A model generated the notes under the pieces. It was not told where the DNA came from and did not search any database. It saw only the letters and a list, made by a program, of their open reading frames with translations. Positions 1 to 8,914 of a stretch of 9,113 nucleotides of DNA are shown piece after piece. The stretch comes from Chloroflexota bacterium (lineage in GTDB: Bacteria; Chloroflexota; Anaerolineae; Aggregatilineales; Phototrophicaceae): the NCBI GenBank assembly GCA_023392115.1, contig JAEVZT010000123.1, positions 1 to 9,113 of the forward strand. The letters run 5' to 3'. The translations under genes and the position numbers were made by a program. Numbering within the stretch: the stretch's first letter is position 1; every line of letters starts with the position of its first letter.

Positions 1-978
1 CTTGGGTTCGAGTTCCTTGAGGCGTTCGGCGAGTTCCTGCCGTTCCTCATGCAGTTGGCGGATCGTGCGTCCGCGCAAAATGCGCGCCAGCACGTTCTTG
101 TCGAGCCGCGACAGCCGCGCTTCGAGGTCGTCCATTTCCTCTTCGAGGATCAGCGCCGTGCGGTCAAGTTCGTTGCCGATGGCATACAGGAACGGGTACT
201 GGATATTCTGCGGGTCGGGCGAACCTTCAAGCTGGAAGCTTGCCAGTTCATAGCCCTTACCCTCGTTGACGAGCGCCGCATTGCCTTCGCCGACGATCGA
301 CACCGCCAACATCGCCGACGGGTAGAGCCACGGGCGCAGCCCGCTGACCTTGGCGCGTTCCTCGTGGATGAAATCGTACACGCCCTGAAAGACCTGCCGC
401 GCCTTGGCGTAGAGTTTCTCGTAGTTGTTCGCCTTGAATTCGTCCGGCAGGGCGTCAGCTTTGGTCAGGACGATCGTGATCGTGATCCCCTCGTTGACGC
501 CCATGTCGCCGTCCTGCGCCGGTTTGAACTTGTAGCTGTTGAGCAGGTGGAAGATCAGCGGCGCGGACGTGAGCATACGCGCCTCGATCAGCGGGCGCGT
601 CGCGATCGTGTAGGCGTCGGCGACGATGATGACGGCGTTGCTCTCCTGAATGTCGGCGTGAAGCTGCGCCGCCGCGTCGGATTCGTCCGTTGGCTGGTTG
701 ATCGCGCCGCCCTGATAGTCGACCCACAGGAACTCGGTGATGAACTGGTCTTGGAAGTAGAGTCGGAACTTATCCTCGCGGCGACCCATCGTCGGCGCGG
801 GCCATTCCTTGACCATGACGAAGTCGCTCCACGGCTTCATGTACTTGGTCGTCGTGTTCACGTCCTCGTCCTCGATGCGGAAGCCGTCGATGCCGTCGAC
901 CATCAGATAGAGTAGGGCGAGCGTGTAACAGGTTTTTCCCTGTCCGGTTCCACCAAATAGCGTGACTTTCAGCGCCAT
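1..978 (-). CDS. P-loop GTPase-like protein with coiled-coil tail (3' end outside window)
   Basis: The frame is open from an ATG at 978 to the window edge: 326 residues with no stop, so the C-terminus is missing. Seen directly: a Walker A/G1 loop GGTGQGKT at residues 9-16 right after a short beta strand; a DxxG-type G3 motif in WVDYQGG (D87-G90); a hydrophobic strand AVIIVAD at 115-121; a G4-type TKAD at 172-175 after the strand ITIVL; and a possible G5 'SA' at 221-222. From about residue 268 the sequence becomes a charged heptad-like helix rich in E, L and R (LILEEEMDDLEARL and onward), probably a coiled coil. The motif order is that of TRAFAC-class GTPases, with TKAD standing for the usual NKxD. 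A minus-strand AAGGA lies 6 bases before the ATG. There is no signal peptide, so it is probably cytosolic. It resembles stand-alone GTPase domains of the double-GTPase type found in bacterial conflict or signalling loci, but that is a low-confidence inference. Function and partners are unknown because the downstream genes are outside the window. Confidence 0.8.
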   Translation of the reverse strand, partial: MALKVTLFGGTGQGKTCYTLALLYLMVDGIDGFRIEDEDVNTTTKYMKPWSDFVMVKEWPAPTMGRREDKFRLYFQDQFITEFLWVDYQGGAINQPTDESDAAAQLHADIQESNAVIIVADAYTIATRPLIEARMLTSAPLIFHLLNSYKFKPAQDGDMGVNEGITITIVLTKADALPDEFKANNYEKLYAKARQVFQGVYDFIHEERAKVSGLRPWLYPSAMLAVSIVGEGNAALVNEGKGYELASFQLEGSPDPQNIQYPFLYAIGNELDRTALILEEEMDDLEARLSRLDKNVLARILRGRTIRQLHEERQELAERLKELEPK

Positions 979-1025
979 CTTCGTTCCTTCTGTATTCCGT
1001 CTGTGCGTACTACCAATGGCGCATA

Positions 1026-1053
1026 AGTGTAGCGTCCGAACGGAGAACGGCAA
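1026..1053 (-). promoter_or_regulatory. Candidate sigma70-type promoter for the GTPase-like gene
   Basis: On the minus strand TTGCCG (1048-1053) and TACACT (1026-1031) are separated by 16 bases. Each matches the bacterial consensus at four of six positions. A start near 1019 would give a leader of about 40 bases before the ATG at 978. The match is weak and the -35 box falls inside a short heptad array, so it could be chance. Confidence 0.25.
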
Positions 1054-1061
1054 ACTGTGAA
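1034..1061 (+). repeat. Degenerate heptanucleotide array downstream of fmdB
   Basis: Four consecutive 7-base units read GTCCGAA, CGGAGAA, CGGCAAA and CTGTGAA on the plus strand. All end in AA, and the last is nearly identical to the units of the array at 1380-1411, which reads on the other strand. The array lies in the 90-base gap between fmdB and the GTPase-like gene and encodes nothing visible. Confidence 0.45.
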
Positions 1062-1068
1062 CTTCTTT

Positions 1069-1365
1069 TCACTCGTACTTCGTGTTGAGCGTTGGGGCGT
1101 ACTTGTCGACGGTTTCCTCGCCGAGCTTGCTGACGAGCTTTTCGCGCAGCTTTGGCGTTTCTTCCGCCCATTTGCTGCGGAGTTGTTCCTTGCTGGCGTT
1201 CTTGCCGGGACTCGCCGCCATCCCCTGCATGATCCCCGGCGCGCTGGTGATGACGCGCTGCACGTCCGCCGCGCCGCAGGTGGGGCAGGCGGGCGCGGGA
1301 TCGTCGAATCCGTGACGGGCTTCAAACGCATGGCCGTTGGCGCAGCGGTAGTCATATAACGGCAT
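1069..1365 (-). CDS. FmdB-family zinc-ribbon protein
   Basis: A 98-residue protein. Its N-terminal 40 residues (MPLYDYRCANGHAFEARHGF, then CPTCG at 27-31) are the hallmark of the FmdB/CxxC regulatory-domain family. These are small zinc-ribbon proteins linked by name to formamidase/amidase regulation, but mostly of unknown role. Visible metal ligands are C8, C27 and C30. The first knuckle, normally CxxC followed by GH, is CANGH here, so one cysteine is missing and H12 is the likely substitute ligand. Residues 45-98 form a charged region (SKWAEETPKLREKLVSKLGEE) that looks helical and has no recognisable domain. An ideally placed GAGGT 6 bases before the ATG supports this start. The gene is separated by 81 bases from the transporter upstream and has its own promoter candidate, so it is probably not simply the last gene of that operon. 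Identity is confident; function is unknown. Confidence 0.9.
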   Translation of the reverse strand: MPLYDYRCANGHAFEARHGFDDPAPACPTCGAADVQRVITSAPGIMQGMAASPGKNASKEQLRSKWAEETPKLREKLVSKLGEETVDKYAPTLNTKYE

Positions 1366-1379
1366 AGGAATACCTCAAA

Positions 1380-1411
1380 CTCACAGTTGACAGTAGACAG
1401 TTTACAGTTCG
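1380..1411 (-). repeat. Heptanucleotide tandem array in the fmdB leader
   Basis: Read on the minus strand, the segment is CGAA followed by four 7-base units: CTGTAAA, CTGTCTA, CTGTCAA and CTGTGAG. The units keep a CTGT core and vary in the last three bases. The array lies between the likely fmdB promoter and its Shine-Dalgarno site, so it would be part of the 5' untranslated RNA. It resembles, in unit length and style, the short heptanucleotide tandem repeats known from cyanobacterial genomes. Whether it is dispersed in this genome cannot be seen here. Confidence 0.6.
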
Positions 1412-1426
1412 CGGCGGGCACTGAAC

Positions 1427-1454
1427 AGTATAGATTCAGAAGACCGTCATTCAA
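1427..1454 (-). promoter_or_regulatory. Candidate sigma70-type promoter for fmdB
   Basis: On the minus strand TTGAAT (1449-1454, four of six consensus matches) and TATACT (1427-1432, five of six) are separated by 16 bases. The -35 box overlaps the last codons of the DppB-type gene. A start near 1420 would give a leader of about 55 bases containing the heptad array. This is the best promoter-like sequence I noticed in the intergenic spaces; no experimental support can be seen. Confidence 0.4.
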
Positions 1455-2394
1455 GCCGGATGCGCGGGTTGAGCAGCGCGTAGACGATGTCGGCGAGCAG
1501 GTTCGACAGCGCGTAAAAGAAGATCGTCATCATGACGACAGCTTGCATTAAGGGGATGTCCTTGCGCTCGACGGCGTTGGTCATGAGACGCCCCAAGCCG
1601 GGATAGCTGAAGACGTTCTCGATCACGATTAAGCCGCCGATCAACCAGCCGAACGACACAGCGATCACGGTGATCGTCGGCAGGAGCGCGTTGCGCAGCA
1701 CATGTTTGAAGATCACCTGACGCTGTGGCAGCCCCTTGAGGATCGCCGTCCGCACATACGGCTTCTTTAGCTCGTCGATCACGCCCGCGCGCGTCATGCG
1801 GACGACATACGCCATCAGGACGAACGTCGCCGTGATGGCGGGGAGGATCAACTGGCGCAGCCATTCGCCGAGCGGCGCGCCTGCCGCGACCGTCGAGCTT
1901 GCCGGGAACCAGCCGAAGCCGAGCGCGAACACATTGATCAGGATCAAGCCGGTGACGAACTCCGGCAGCCCGACGACCGACAGCGTCAGGATCGAGATCA
2001 GGCTGTCAACCCACGTGTTCTCGCGCAGCCCGGCGATCACGCCGAGCAGGATCGAGATCGGGATGCTGATCAGGAGAGTCAGCAGCGCCAGCCGCATCGA
2101 GTTGCCGAGACGATCCATGACCAGCGGGCGGATTGGCGCGCTGCCACCGGTGAATGATGTCCCCCAATCGCCTTCGATGAAGCCGGTCAGCCAATTGACG
2201 TACTGCTGTGGCACGGGGACATTCAAGCCGAGCTGCTCGCGCAGGTTCTCGACGGCGGCGGGCGGCGCTTCGCGTCCGAGGATCAGGCGCGGCACGTCAC
2301 CGGGGAGCACCTGCGTCAGCCCGAACACCACGACCGACGTGATTAACAGCGTCACCAAGAGCAGGAAGAAGCGGCGGACGAGGAAGCGCAGCAT
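1447..2394 (-). CDS. Peptide-type ABC transporter permease, DppB/OppB family
   Basis: A 315-residue inner-membrane subunit, full length for the DppB/OppB/GsiC family. The N-terminus is typical: a positively charged start, a first membrane helix at about 10-28, then PGD at 31-33 and the family's extracytoplasmic stretch LREQLGLNVPVPQQY (51-65). Further hydrophobic segments lie at about 102-122, 134-160, 180-198, 238-260 and 283-305. The cytoplasmic EAA loop that docks onto the ATPase is at 213-239 (YVRTAILKGLP to RNALLP), with the conserved Gly and Leu-Pro. It would pair with the DppC-type permease to form the channel. Its ATG follows the ATPase stop by only 2 bases, so translation is probably coupled; a GGAGA lies about 10 bases upstream. 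It is unusual that this permease comes last, after the ATPase. The transported ligand cannot be told from the sequence. Confidence 0.95.
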   Translation of the reverse strand: MLRFLVRRFFLLLVTLLITSVVVFGLTQVLPGDVPRLILGREAPPAAVENLREQLGLNVPVPQQYVNWLTGFIEGDWGTSFTGGSAPIRPLVMDRLGNSMRLALLTLLISIPISILLGVIAGLRENTWVDSLISILTLSVVGLPEFVTGLILINVFALGFGWFPASSTVAAGAPLGEWLRQLILPAITATFVLMAYVVRMTRAGVIDELKKPYVRTAILKGLPQRQVIFKHVLRNALLPTITVIAVSFGWLIGGLIVIENVFSYPGLGRLMTNAVERKDIPLMQAVVMMTIFFYALSNLLADIVYALLNPRIRLE

Positions 2395-2396
2395 GG

Positions 2397-4451
2397 TCAG
2401 GCTTTCTCCGGCAGCGTCTGTTGGAGCGCCGCCAGTTCTTCAACTGGGATGTGGCAGCGGATGAAATGCCCGTCGCCGGCGTCGCGGTATGGCGGCGCTT
2501 CGACCTCGCAGATCGCACCGAGTTTACGCGGGCAGCGCGTGTGAAACGGGCAGCCCTGCGGAACCGTGGCGGGGACTTCGCCCTCAAGCCGGATGCGCTT
2601 CTGCTGTACCGTCGGGTCGGGATTCGGGATCGCCGACAGCAGCGCCTCGGTATAGGGGTGCGACGGCGGGTTATATACCTGATCGGGCGTGCCCTCCTCG
2701 ACGATCTCGCCGAGGTACATGACGGCGATCCGATCGGCAAGGTAACTGACGACGTTCAGGTCGTGTGAAATCAGCAGGTACGACGCGCCCTGCCGCGCGC
2801 GCAGGTCTTTGAGCAGGTTGAGGATCACCGACTGCACCGACACGTCGAGCGACGACGTCGGCTCGTCGGCGACAACCAGCTTGGGGTTGGTGGCGAAGGC
2901 GCGGGCGATGGCGACGCGCTGCTTTTCGCCGCCGCTCAACTCGGTCGGGTAGCGGCTGGCGTACTGCGGCGTCAGCCTGACCGCGTCGAGCAGGGTGGCG
3001 ACGCGCTCTTGCATCGCCGCGCGCGTGAGCTTCTCTCCGCTCAGCCGCTTGATCGTCCGCGCGATCTGCTGCCCGACGGTCTGGTACGGGTTCAGGGCGT
3101 CGTTCGGATTCTGAAACACCATTTGCAGTTCGCGCAGGATTTCGCGCGGGCGCTTGCGAAGCTCGTAGCTTAACGGCATGTCGAGAAGCTGCATCTCGCC
3201 GCCGTCGGCGCTTTCCAGCCCGACGATCAGCCGGGCGAGTGTCGTCTTGCCGCAGCCGCTTTCGCCCACTAAGCCGAACGTTGAGCCCTCGCGGATTTGG
3301 AGCGAGGCGCCGTCGACGGCGTGGACAGCGTGCGGTTGGCGCATGAGCAGCCGATCCGTCAGGCTCGACTTGCCGAACGTCTTTTGCATGTCGGTCGCCG
3401 TCAATACATCGCGCTCGCGCGGCGGCGCGGGGATCGCCAGTTCCTTCGGCGTCGTGTCGATGATCAGCGAGCCGTCGGCGATTTCACGCCAGCGGTGGCA
3501 CTTCACAAGCCGGTCGTCGTCAAGGTGTTCCAGCGGCGGCTTCTCTTCATGGCATAGGGGCAGTGCCGCCGGGCAGCGCGGCGCGAAGACGCAGCCTTTC
3601 GGTCGTTCGGTCAGCGATGGCGCTGTGCCTTCGATCGTCGGCAGGCGCGTTTCCGTGCCTTCGGTCATACGCGGCAGGCTGGCAAGCAGGCTGATCGTGT
3701 ACGGGTGGATCGGGCGCAGGAAAATGTCCTCGACGCTCGCGCTCGCCATAACTTCGCCGCCATAGAGCACGGTCACGCGGTCGCATAACTGCGCCACGAG
3801 CCCGAGGTTGTGCGACACGTAGAGCGCGGCGGCGCGGTTGTCGTGGATCAGGTCGCGGAACAGGTCGACGATCACCGCCTGCGTCGTCACGTCGAGCGCG
3901 GTTGTTGGTTCGTCGAGGATCAGCAGGCGCGGCTGCGCGATCAGCGCCATGGCGATCGTCACGCGCTGCTGCATGCCGCCGCTCAACTGGTGCGGGTAGC
4001 GCTTTGCCACCGCTTCGGGATCGGCGATTTTGACCTGCCGTAACATATCGACAGCGCGCGCCCACGAGTCGCCGCGCGACAAGCCTTCATGCAGGCGCGT
4101 GATTTCGGCAATCTGCTCGCCGATCGGGTGTGACGGGTTGAGCGACGCCAGCGAATCCTGCGGCACGAGGCTGATGTGCTTACCCCACAGGCGGCGCATG
4201 TCCGACACTGGCTTGCGCAGTAAGTCCTCACCATCGAACAGGACGCGCCCTGATGAAACGCGCGCGTTCGCGGCGAAGTAGTTCATCAGCGCCAGCGCGA
4301 GCGTCGACTTGCCGCTGCCGCTCTCGCCGACCAGCCCGTGGATTTCGAGCGGGTTGATCGACAGCGAAACGTCATACAGAACGTTGTGCCACGTCCTGTC
4401 AAGCTGGTAATCGATATTCAGGTTTTCGACCTGAACGATCGGAGTTGTCAT
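2397..4451 (-). CDS. Fused DppD-DppF ATPase of a peptide-type ABC importer
   Basis: A 684-residue protein with two complete ATP-binding cassettes in one chain; it powers uptake at the cytoplasmic face. First cassette: Walker [10 protein letters not shown] (42-50), Q-loop Q98, signature LSGGMQQ (156-162), Walker B LLILDEP (176-182), switch His214. Second cassette: Walker [10 protein letters not shown] (396-404), Q447, signature LSGGEKQ (505-511), Walker B LVVADEP (525-531), His563. Each is followed by the oligopeptide-transporter C-terminal domain with four cysteines (C287, C293, C300, C318 and C634, C640, C648, C666). In structurally studied relatives these bind an iron-sulfur cluster. The linker is about residues 320-345. 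All catalytic motifs are intact in both halves, so both ATP sites should be active. The ATG overlaps the stop of the DppC-type gene in an ATGA, and an AAGG lies about 9 bases upstream. It acts with the two permeases and the binding protein encoded around it. Confidence 0.96.
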   Translation of the reverse strand: MTTPIVQVENLNIDYQLDRTWHNVLYDVSLSINPLEIHGLVGESGSGKSTLALALMNYFAANARVSSGRVLFDGEDLLRKPVSDMRRLWGKHISLVPQDSLASLNPSHPIGEQIAEITRLHEGLSRGDSWARAVDMLRQVKIADPEAVAKRYPHQLSGGMQQRVTIAMALIAQPRLLILDEPTTALDVTTQAVIVDLFRDLIHDNRAAALYVSHNLGLVAQLCDRVTVLYGGEVMASASVEDIFLRPIHPYTISLLASLPRMTEGTETRLPTIEGTAPSLTERPKGCVFAPRCPAALPLCHEEKPPLEHLDDDRLVKCHRWREIADGSLIIDTTPKELAIPAPPRERDVLTATDMQKTFGKSSLTDRLLMRQPHAVHAVDGASLQIREGSTFGLVGESGCGKTTLARLIVGLESADGGEMQLLDMPLSYELRKRPREILRELQMVFQNPNDALNPYQTVGQQIARTIKRLSGEKLTRAAMQERVATLLDAVRLTPQYASRYPTELSGGEKQRVAIARAFATNPKLVVADEPTSSLDVSVQSVILNLLKDLRARQGASYLLISHDLNVVSYLADRIAVMYLGEIVEEGTPDQVYNPPSHPYTEALLSAIPNPDPTVQQKRIRLEGEVPATVPQGCPFHTRCPRKLGAICEVEAPPYRDAGDGHFIRCHIPVEELAALQQTLPEKA

Positions 4452-5329
4452 CCAAGTTGACCTTCATAACGGAAAATGCGGCGCAGTCCGTCGGACAGCA
4501 GGTTGACGCCGATGATCAGCAGGGCGATCGCGCCCGCCGGATACCAGAGCGCCCACGGCGTCTGCGCGAACGACTCGCGCGCTTCGTTGACCATGCGCCC
4601 CCAGTCCGGCGAGGGCGGCTGAACGCCCAAGCCGAGAAAGCCGAGCGACGCGGTCAGGAAGATGGCGTAAGAGAAGCGCAGCGCTCCCTCGACGACCAGT
4701 GCTGGCAGGACGCCGGGCAGGATTTCGCGCGCGAGGATGTACGATGTCGCCTCGCCTCGCAGCTTCGCCGCTTCGATATAGCCGGCGGCGCGCAGATTGA
4801 GCGTCGCGCTGCGGACGACGCGGGCGACGATCGGCGTGTAAAGGACGACAACGACAATGATGATGCCCACCTGCGACGCGCCTATCGTGGCGAGCATGAC
4901 CAACGCCAGCACCAGCGCCGGGATTGCCAGCAGGCTGTCGAGGGCGCGGGATACGATCTCGTCAAGCACGCCGCCGTAATAGCCGATCGTCAAGCCGATC
5001 GCCGTCCCAAAAAGTACCGAGAGGGCGGTTGTGATCGTTGGCAGGACGATGATGTCGCGCGCGCCCCACAACACGCGGCTGTAGACATCACGACCGAGCC
5101 TATCTGTGCCAAAGGGGTGTTCGAGCGATGGCGGTTGGCGCGTTGCGCCGCGAATGATCGTGTCGTAGCGGTACGGGGCAATAATTGAGCCGAAGATCGC
5201 CATGACGATGAAGACGGTGACGATCAGCGCGCCGATCAACGTCGGCGGGCGGCGGATCAGCTGGCGGGCGGCGTTCTTGAGCGTCGTCGAAAGCTGTCGT
5301 GGTGGCGAGTTGAGCGTTGTTGTCGTCAT
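4448..5329 (-). CDS. Peptide-type ABC transporter permease, DppC/OppC family
   Basis: The second channel subunit. From the ATG at 5329 it has 293 residues, the usual size for DppC/OppC. It shows the OppC-type N-terminal membrane helix (about 30-50), the family motif HPFGTDRLGRDVYSR (71-85), further hydrophobic segments at about 94-116, 133-166 and 259-280, and the EAA loop EAAKLRGEATSYILAREILP (186-205). It continues with the typical ASLGFLGLGVQPP and PDWG (227-243). The frame is open to an earlier ATG at 5374, which would add 15 residues. I reject that start because those 45 bases are almost entirely the inverted repeat at 5342-5374 and the resulting peptide is unlike the family N-terminus. 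Neither ATG has a good Shine-Dalgarno sequence, so translation may depend on reinitiation from the upstream binding-protein gene. The stop overlaps the ATPase start by 4 bases. Confidence 0.93.
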   Translation of the reverse strand: MTTTTLNSPPRQLSTTLKNAARQLIRRPPTLIGALIVTVFIVMAIFGSIIAPYRYDTIIRGATRQPPSLEHPFGTDRLGRDVYSRVLWGARDIIVLPTITTALSVLFGTAIGLTIGYYGGVLDEIVSRALDSLLAIPALVLALVMLATIGASQVGIIIVVVVLYTPIVARVVRSATLNLRAAGYIEAAKLRGEATSYILAREILPGVLPALVVEGALRFSYAIFLTASLGFLGLGVQPPSPDWGRMVNEARESFAQTPWALWYPAGAIALLIIGVNLLSDGLRRIFRYEGQLG

Positions 5330-5341
5330 AAGGCGTAGGGG

Positions 5342-5374
5342 ATGCGGGGCGAGGCATGCTGCCTCGCCCCGCAT
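5342..5374 (-). repeat. Perfect 15-bp inverted repeat (hairpin) between binding protein and permease genes
   Basis: Arms at 5342-5356 (ATGCGGGGCGAGGCA) and 5360-5374 are exact reverse complements around a 3-base loop. The transcribed RNA would form a very stable GC-rich stem starting 4 bases after the binding-protein TAA codon and ending about 12 bases before the likely permease start. No T-run follows on the transcribed strand, so it is not a standard intrinsic terminator. Hairpins in this position, such as the REP element between E. coli malE and malF, protect the upstream message and favour binding-protein excess. It could also be one copy of a dispersed palindromic repeat. Confidence 0.85.
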
Positions 5375-5378
5375 GAGT

Positions 5379-6923
5379 TTAACTGCTCAGGGACACGCTG
5401 CGGAAGTCGGTCAAGCCGGGATAGGCAGCCATTTCCAGCCCCTGCACGCGGTCGCTGATCGCGCCGAACAGCGGCGCGAAGTACGGGATGATGATCGGTC
5501 CGCGTTCGCGGAAGATCGCGCTCACCTGCCGGTAGATTTCGCGGCGCGCCTCGTCATCGGTCGTGCGGCTGGCTTCGGCGACCAAGTCTTCAAGCTCAGG
5601 ATCGACGAAGCGGGTTTCGTTGAAGGCGGTGGCGATGCCGGACTCGACGTAGGCTTCGCGCAGCAGCACCTGCGGCGTTGGGCGATCGCCCCAGCCGGTG
5701 ATGCCGAGCTGCACGTCGAAGAAGTTGTCGGGGTTCGACATGTCGTAGTAGTAGTTTTCTTCGCGAATCTGGATGTCGACATCGATGCAGCCGGTTTCGC
5801 CCCACATCTGCTGGAGCACCGCCGCCAGATCGGGATACTCAAAGGCGTTGGGCGCGTAGAGCGTCGCTTCCAGCGTGCCGATTCCTGCTTCTTCGAGCAG
5901 GCTACACGCCTGCGCCGGATCGTAAGGCTGGTTTTCAACCGAGCCGTCATAGAAGAATGAGAATACTGGCGCGATCGGGTCGTTGTTGCCGACGGTGCCG
6001 CGTCCCTGAAGCAGAATTTCGTTGAGCAGGTCGCGGTCAGTGGCGAACTTCAACGCCTGCATCACGCGCGGGTCTTCGCCGATCGACCCTGCGTCGGTGC
6101 GGACTCGGATGACCGGGTGATGGCTGGTTTCCCCCTGAAGCACGTTCACACCTTCCGCCGCCTCGATGCGATCCACCTGCTGGATCGGCACTTTGAAGAT
6201 GAAATCAAGCTCGCCGCTCAGAAGCGCGTCGACCTGCGCCACCGTGTCGTCAATGTAGATGTGCTCCATCGCCGCGAGCGACGGCGCACCCTGCCAGTAA
6301 TTCTCGTTGGCAGCGAACACAGCGCGCGCGCCCGGATCGAACGACTCAAGCGTGAACGCGCCCGTGCCGTTGAAGTTCACGTAAAGGTTATCGCCTTCGG
6401 CGATCGTGTTCGGGCTTGTCTGCCCTTCAGGCAGGATCAGCGCTTGCCGCGCCGCCACGCCGTAGAGAAAATCGGCGTTGACTTCGGGCAGGGTGAAGAC
6501 AACCGTGCCCTCATCCGGCGCGGAAACCTCAAACTCGCCGAGCAGGTTGATCGCCGGCGACGACACTTCCTTGAGGCGGTTGAACGTGAAAACGACGTCG
6601 GCGGAAGTGAAGTCCGACCCATCGTGGAAGGTCACGCCCTCCGCGAGGGTGAAGGTGTAGGTCAAGCCGTCGTCGCTGATTGTCCATTCCGTCGCCAAGT
6701 TCGGCTCAATCGTCGATTCGGGACTGACTTCGACCAGATAATCGTAGATCGCGCGGTTGAGCGCGGTTTCAGGATCGTTCGTGTGCAGCGCCGGGTCGAG
6801 CACGACCGGCGCATTCATGCCGACGCGGAAGGGCGCAGCCTCTTGAGCGGCGGCGCTGCCGACCGTCAGCAAGACGATGGACAGGAGAAACGCAACAGCC
6901 CGAATGGTTTTCCGAGAAATCAT
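5379..6923 (-). CDS. Extracellular solute-binding protein, family 5 (DppA/OppA type)
   Basis: A 514-residue secreted ligand-binding protein that delivers substrate to the permeases. Residues 1-26 form a signal peptide: K/R-rich start, hydrophobic core AFLLSIVLLTVG, then SAAA before Q27, a good signal-peptidase-I site. There is no lipobox cysteine. The family-5 signature is clear at about 74-117 (PNLATEW, ISDDGLTYTFTLAEGV, FHDGSDFTSADVVFTFNRL), where the partially unfolded start of the large lobe is expected. Length is normal for the family, whose members bind di- and oligopeptides but also nickel, heme, glutathione or sugars, so peptide is only the most likely ligand given the matching permeases and ATPase. 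A strong GGAGG lies 4 bases before the ATG. It begins 47 bases after the carboxylase gene, and I recognise no promoter in that gap. The TAA stop is followed at once by a strong hairpin. Confidence 0.95.
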   Translation of the reverse strand: MISRKTIRAVAFLLSIVLLTVGSAAAQEAAPFRVGMNAPVVLDPALHTNDPETALNRAIYDYLVEVSPESTIEPNLATEWTISDDGLTYTFTLAEGVTFHDGSDFTSADVVFTFNRLKEVSSPAINLLGEFEVSAPDEGTVVFTLPEVNADFLYGVAARQALILPEGQTSPNTIAEGDNLYVNFNGTGAFTLESFDPGARAVFAANENYWQGAPSLAAMEHIYIDDTVAQVDALLSGELDFIFKVPIQQVDRIEAAEGVNVLQGETSHHPVIRVRTDAGSIGEDPRVMQALKFATDRDLLNEILLQGRGTVGNNDPIAPVFSFFYDGSVENQPYDPAQACSLLEEAGIGTLEATLYAPNAFEYPDLAAVLQQMWGETGCIDVDIQIREENYYYDMSNPDNFFDVQLGITGWGDRPTPQVLLREAYVESGIATAFNETRFVDPELEDLVAEASRTTDDEARREIYRQVSAIFRERGPIIIPYFAPLFGAISDRVQGLEMAAYPGLTDFRSVSLSS

Positions 6924-6970
6924 ATTGCCTCCGTATTGGGTTGGGATGCGGAAAGCGTGGTACAGGCGTT

Positions 6971-8905
<1,935 letters not shown>

Positions 8906-8914
8906 CGGCAGCCC

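Noticed and set aside
471..488. GATCGT tandem repeat and frequent CGATCG/GATC sites through the window
   Set aside because: They occur inside coding sequence and follow from common ATC, GAT, TCG and CGA codons; I could not show an excess over expectation by eye.
49..915. Long plus-strand open frame of 288 codons
   Set aside because: It is antisense to the GTPase-like gene, is rich in R, V and D as expected of a complementary GC-rich frame, and contains no recognisable motif; the minus-strand frame carries clear P-loop motifs.
1405..1430. Possible terminator hairpin after the DppB-type gene
   Set aside because: The ACAGTTC and GAACAGT arms pair with a mismatch around a 12-base loop and no T-run follows; the arms are better explained by the heptad array and the promoter-like sequence.
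969..1454. Minus-strand open frame of 161 codons covering fmdB and its flanks
   Set aside because: It runs in another frame through fmdB, whose zinc-ribbon sequence and Shine-Dalgarno site identify the true gene; its product is a low-complexity S/R/A/T-rich sequence.
5342..5374. Intrinsic transcription terminator after the binding-protein gene
   Set aside because: The stem is strong but no run of T follows on the transcribed strand, and the permease gene starts only about 12 bases later.
6924..6970. Promoter or terminator in the gap between carboxylase and binding-protein genes
   Set aside because: No pair of -35/-10 boxes with acceptable spacing and no stable stem are visible; the only imperfect pairing (CCGCAT with ATACGG) contains a mismatch.
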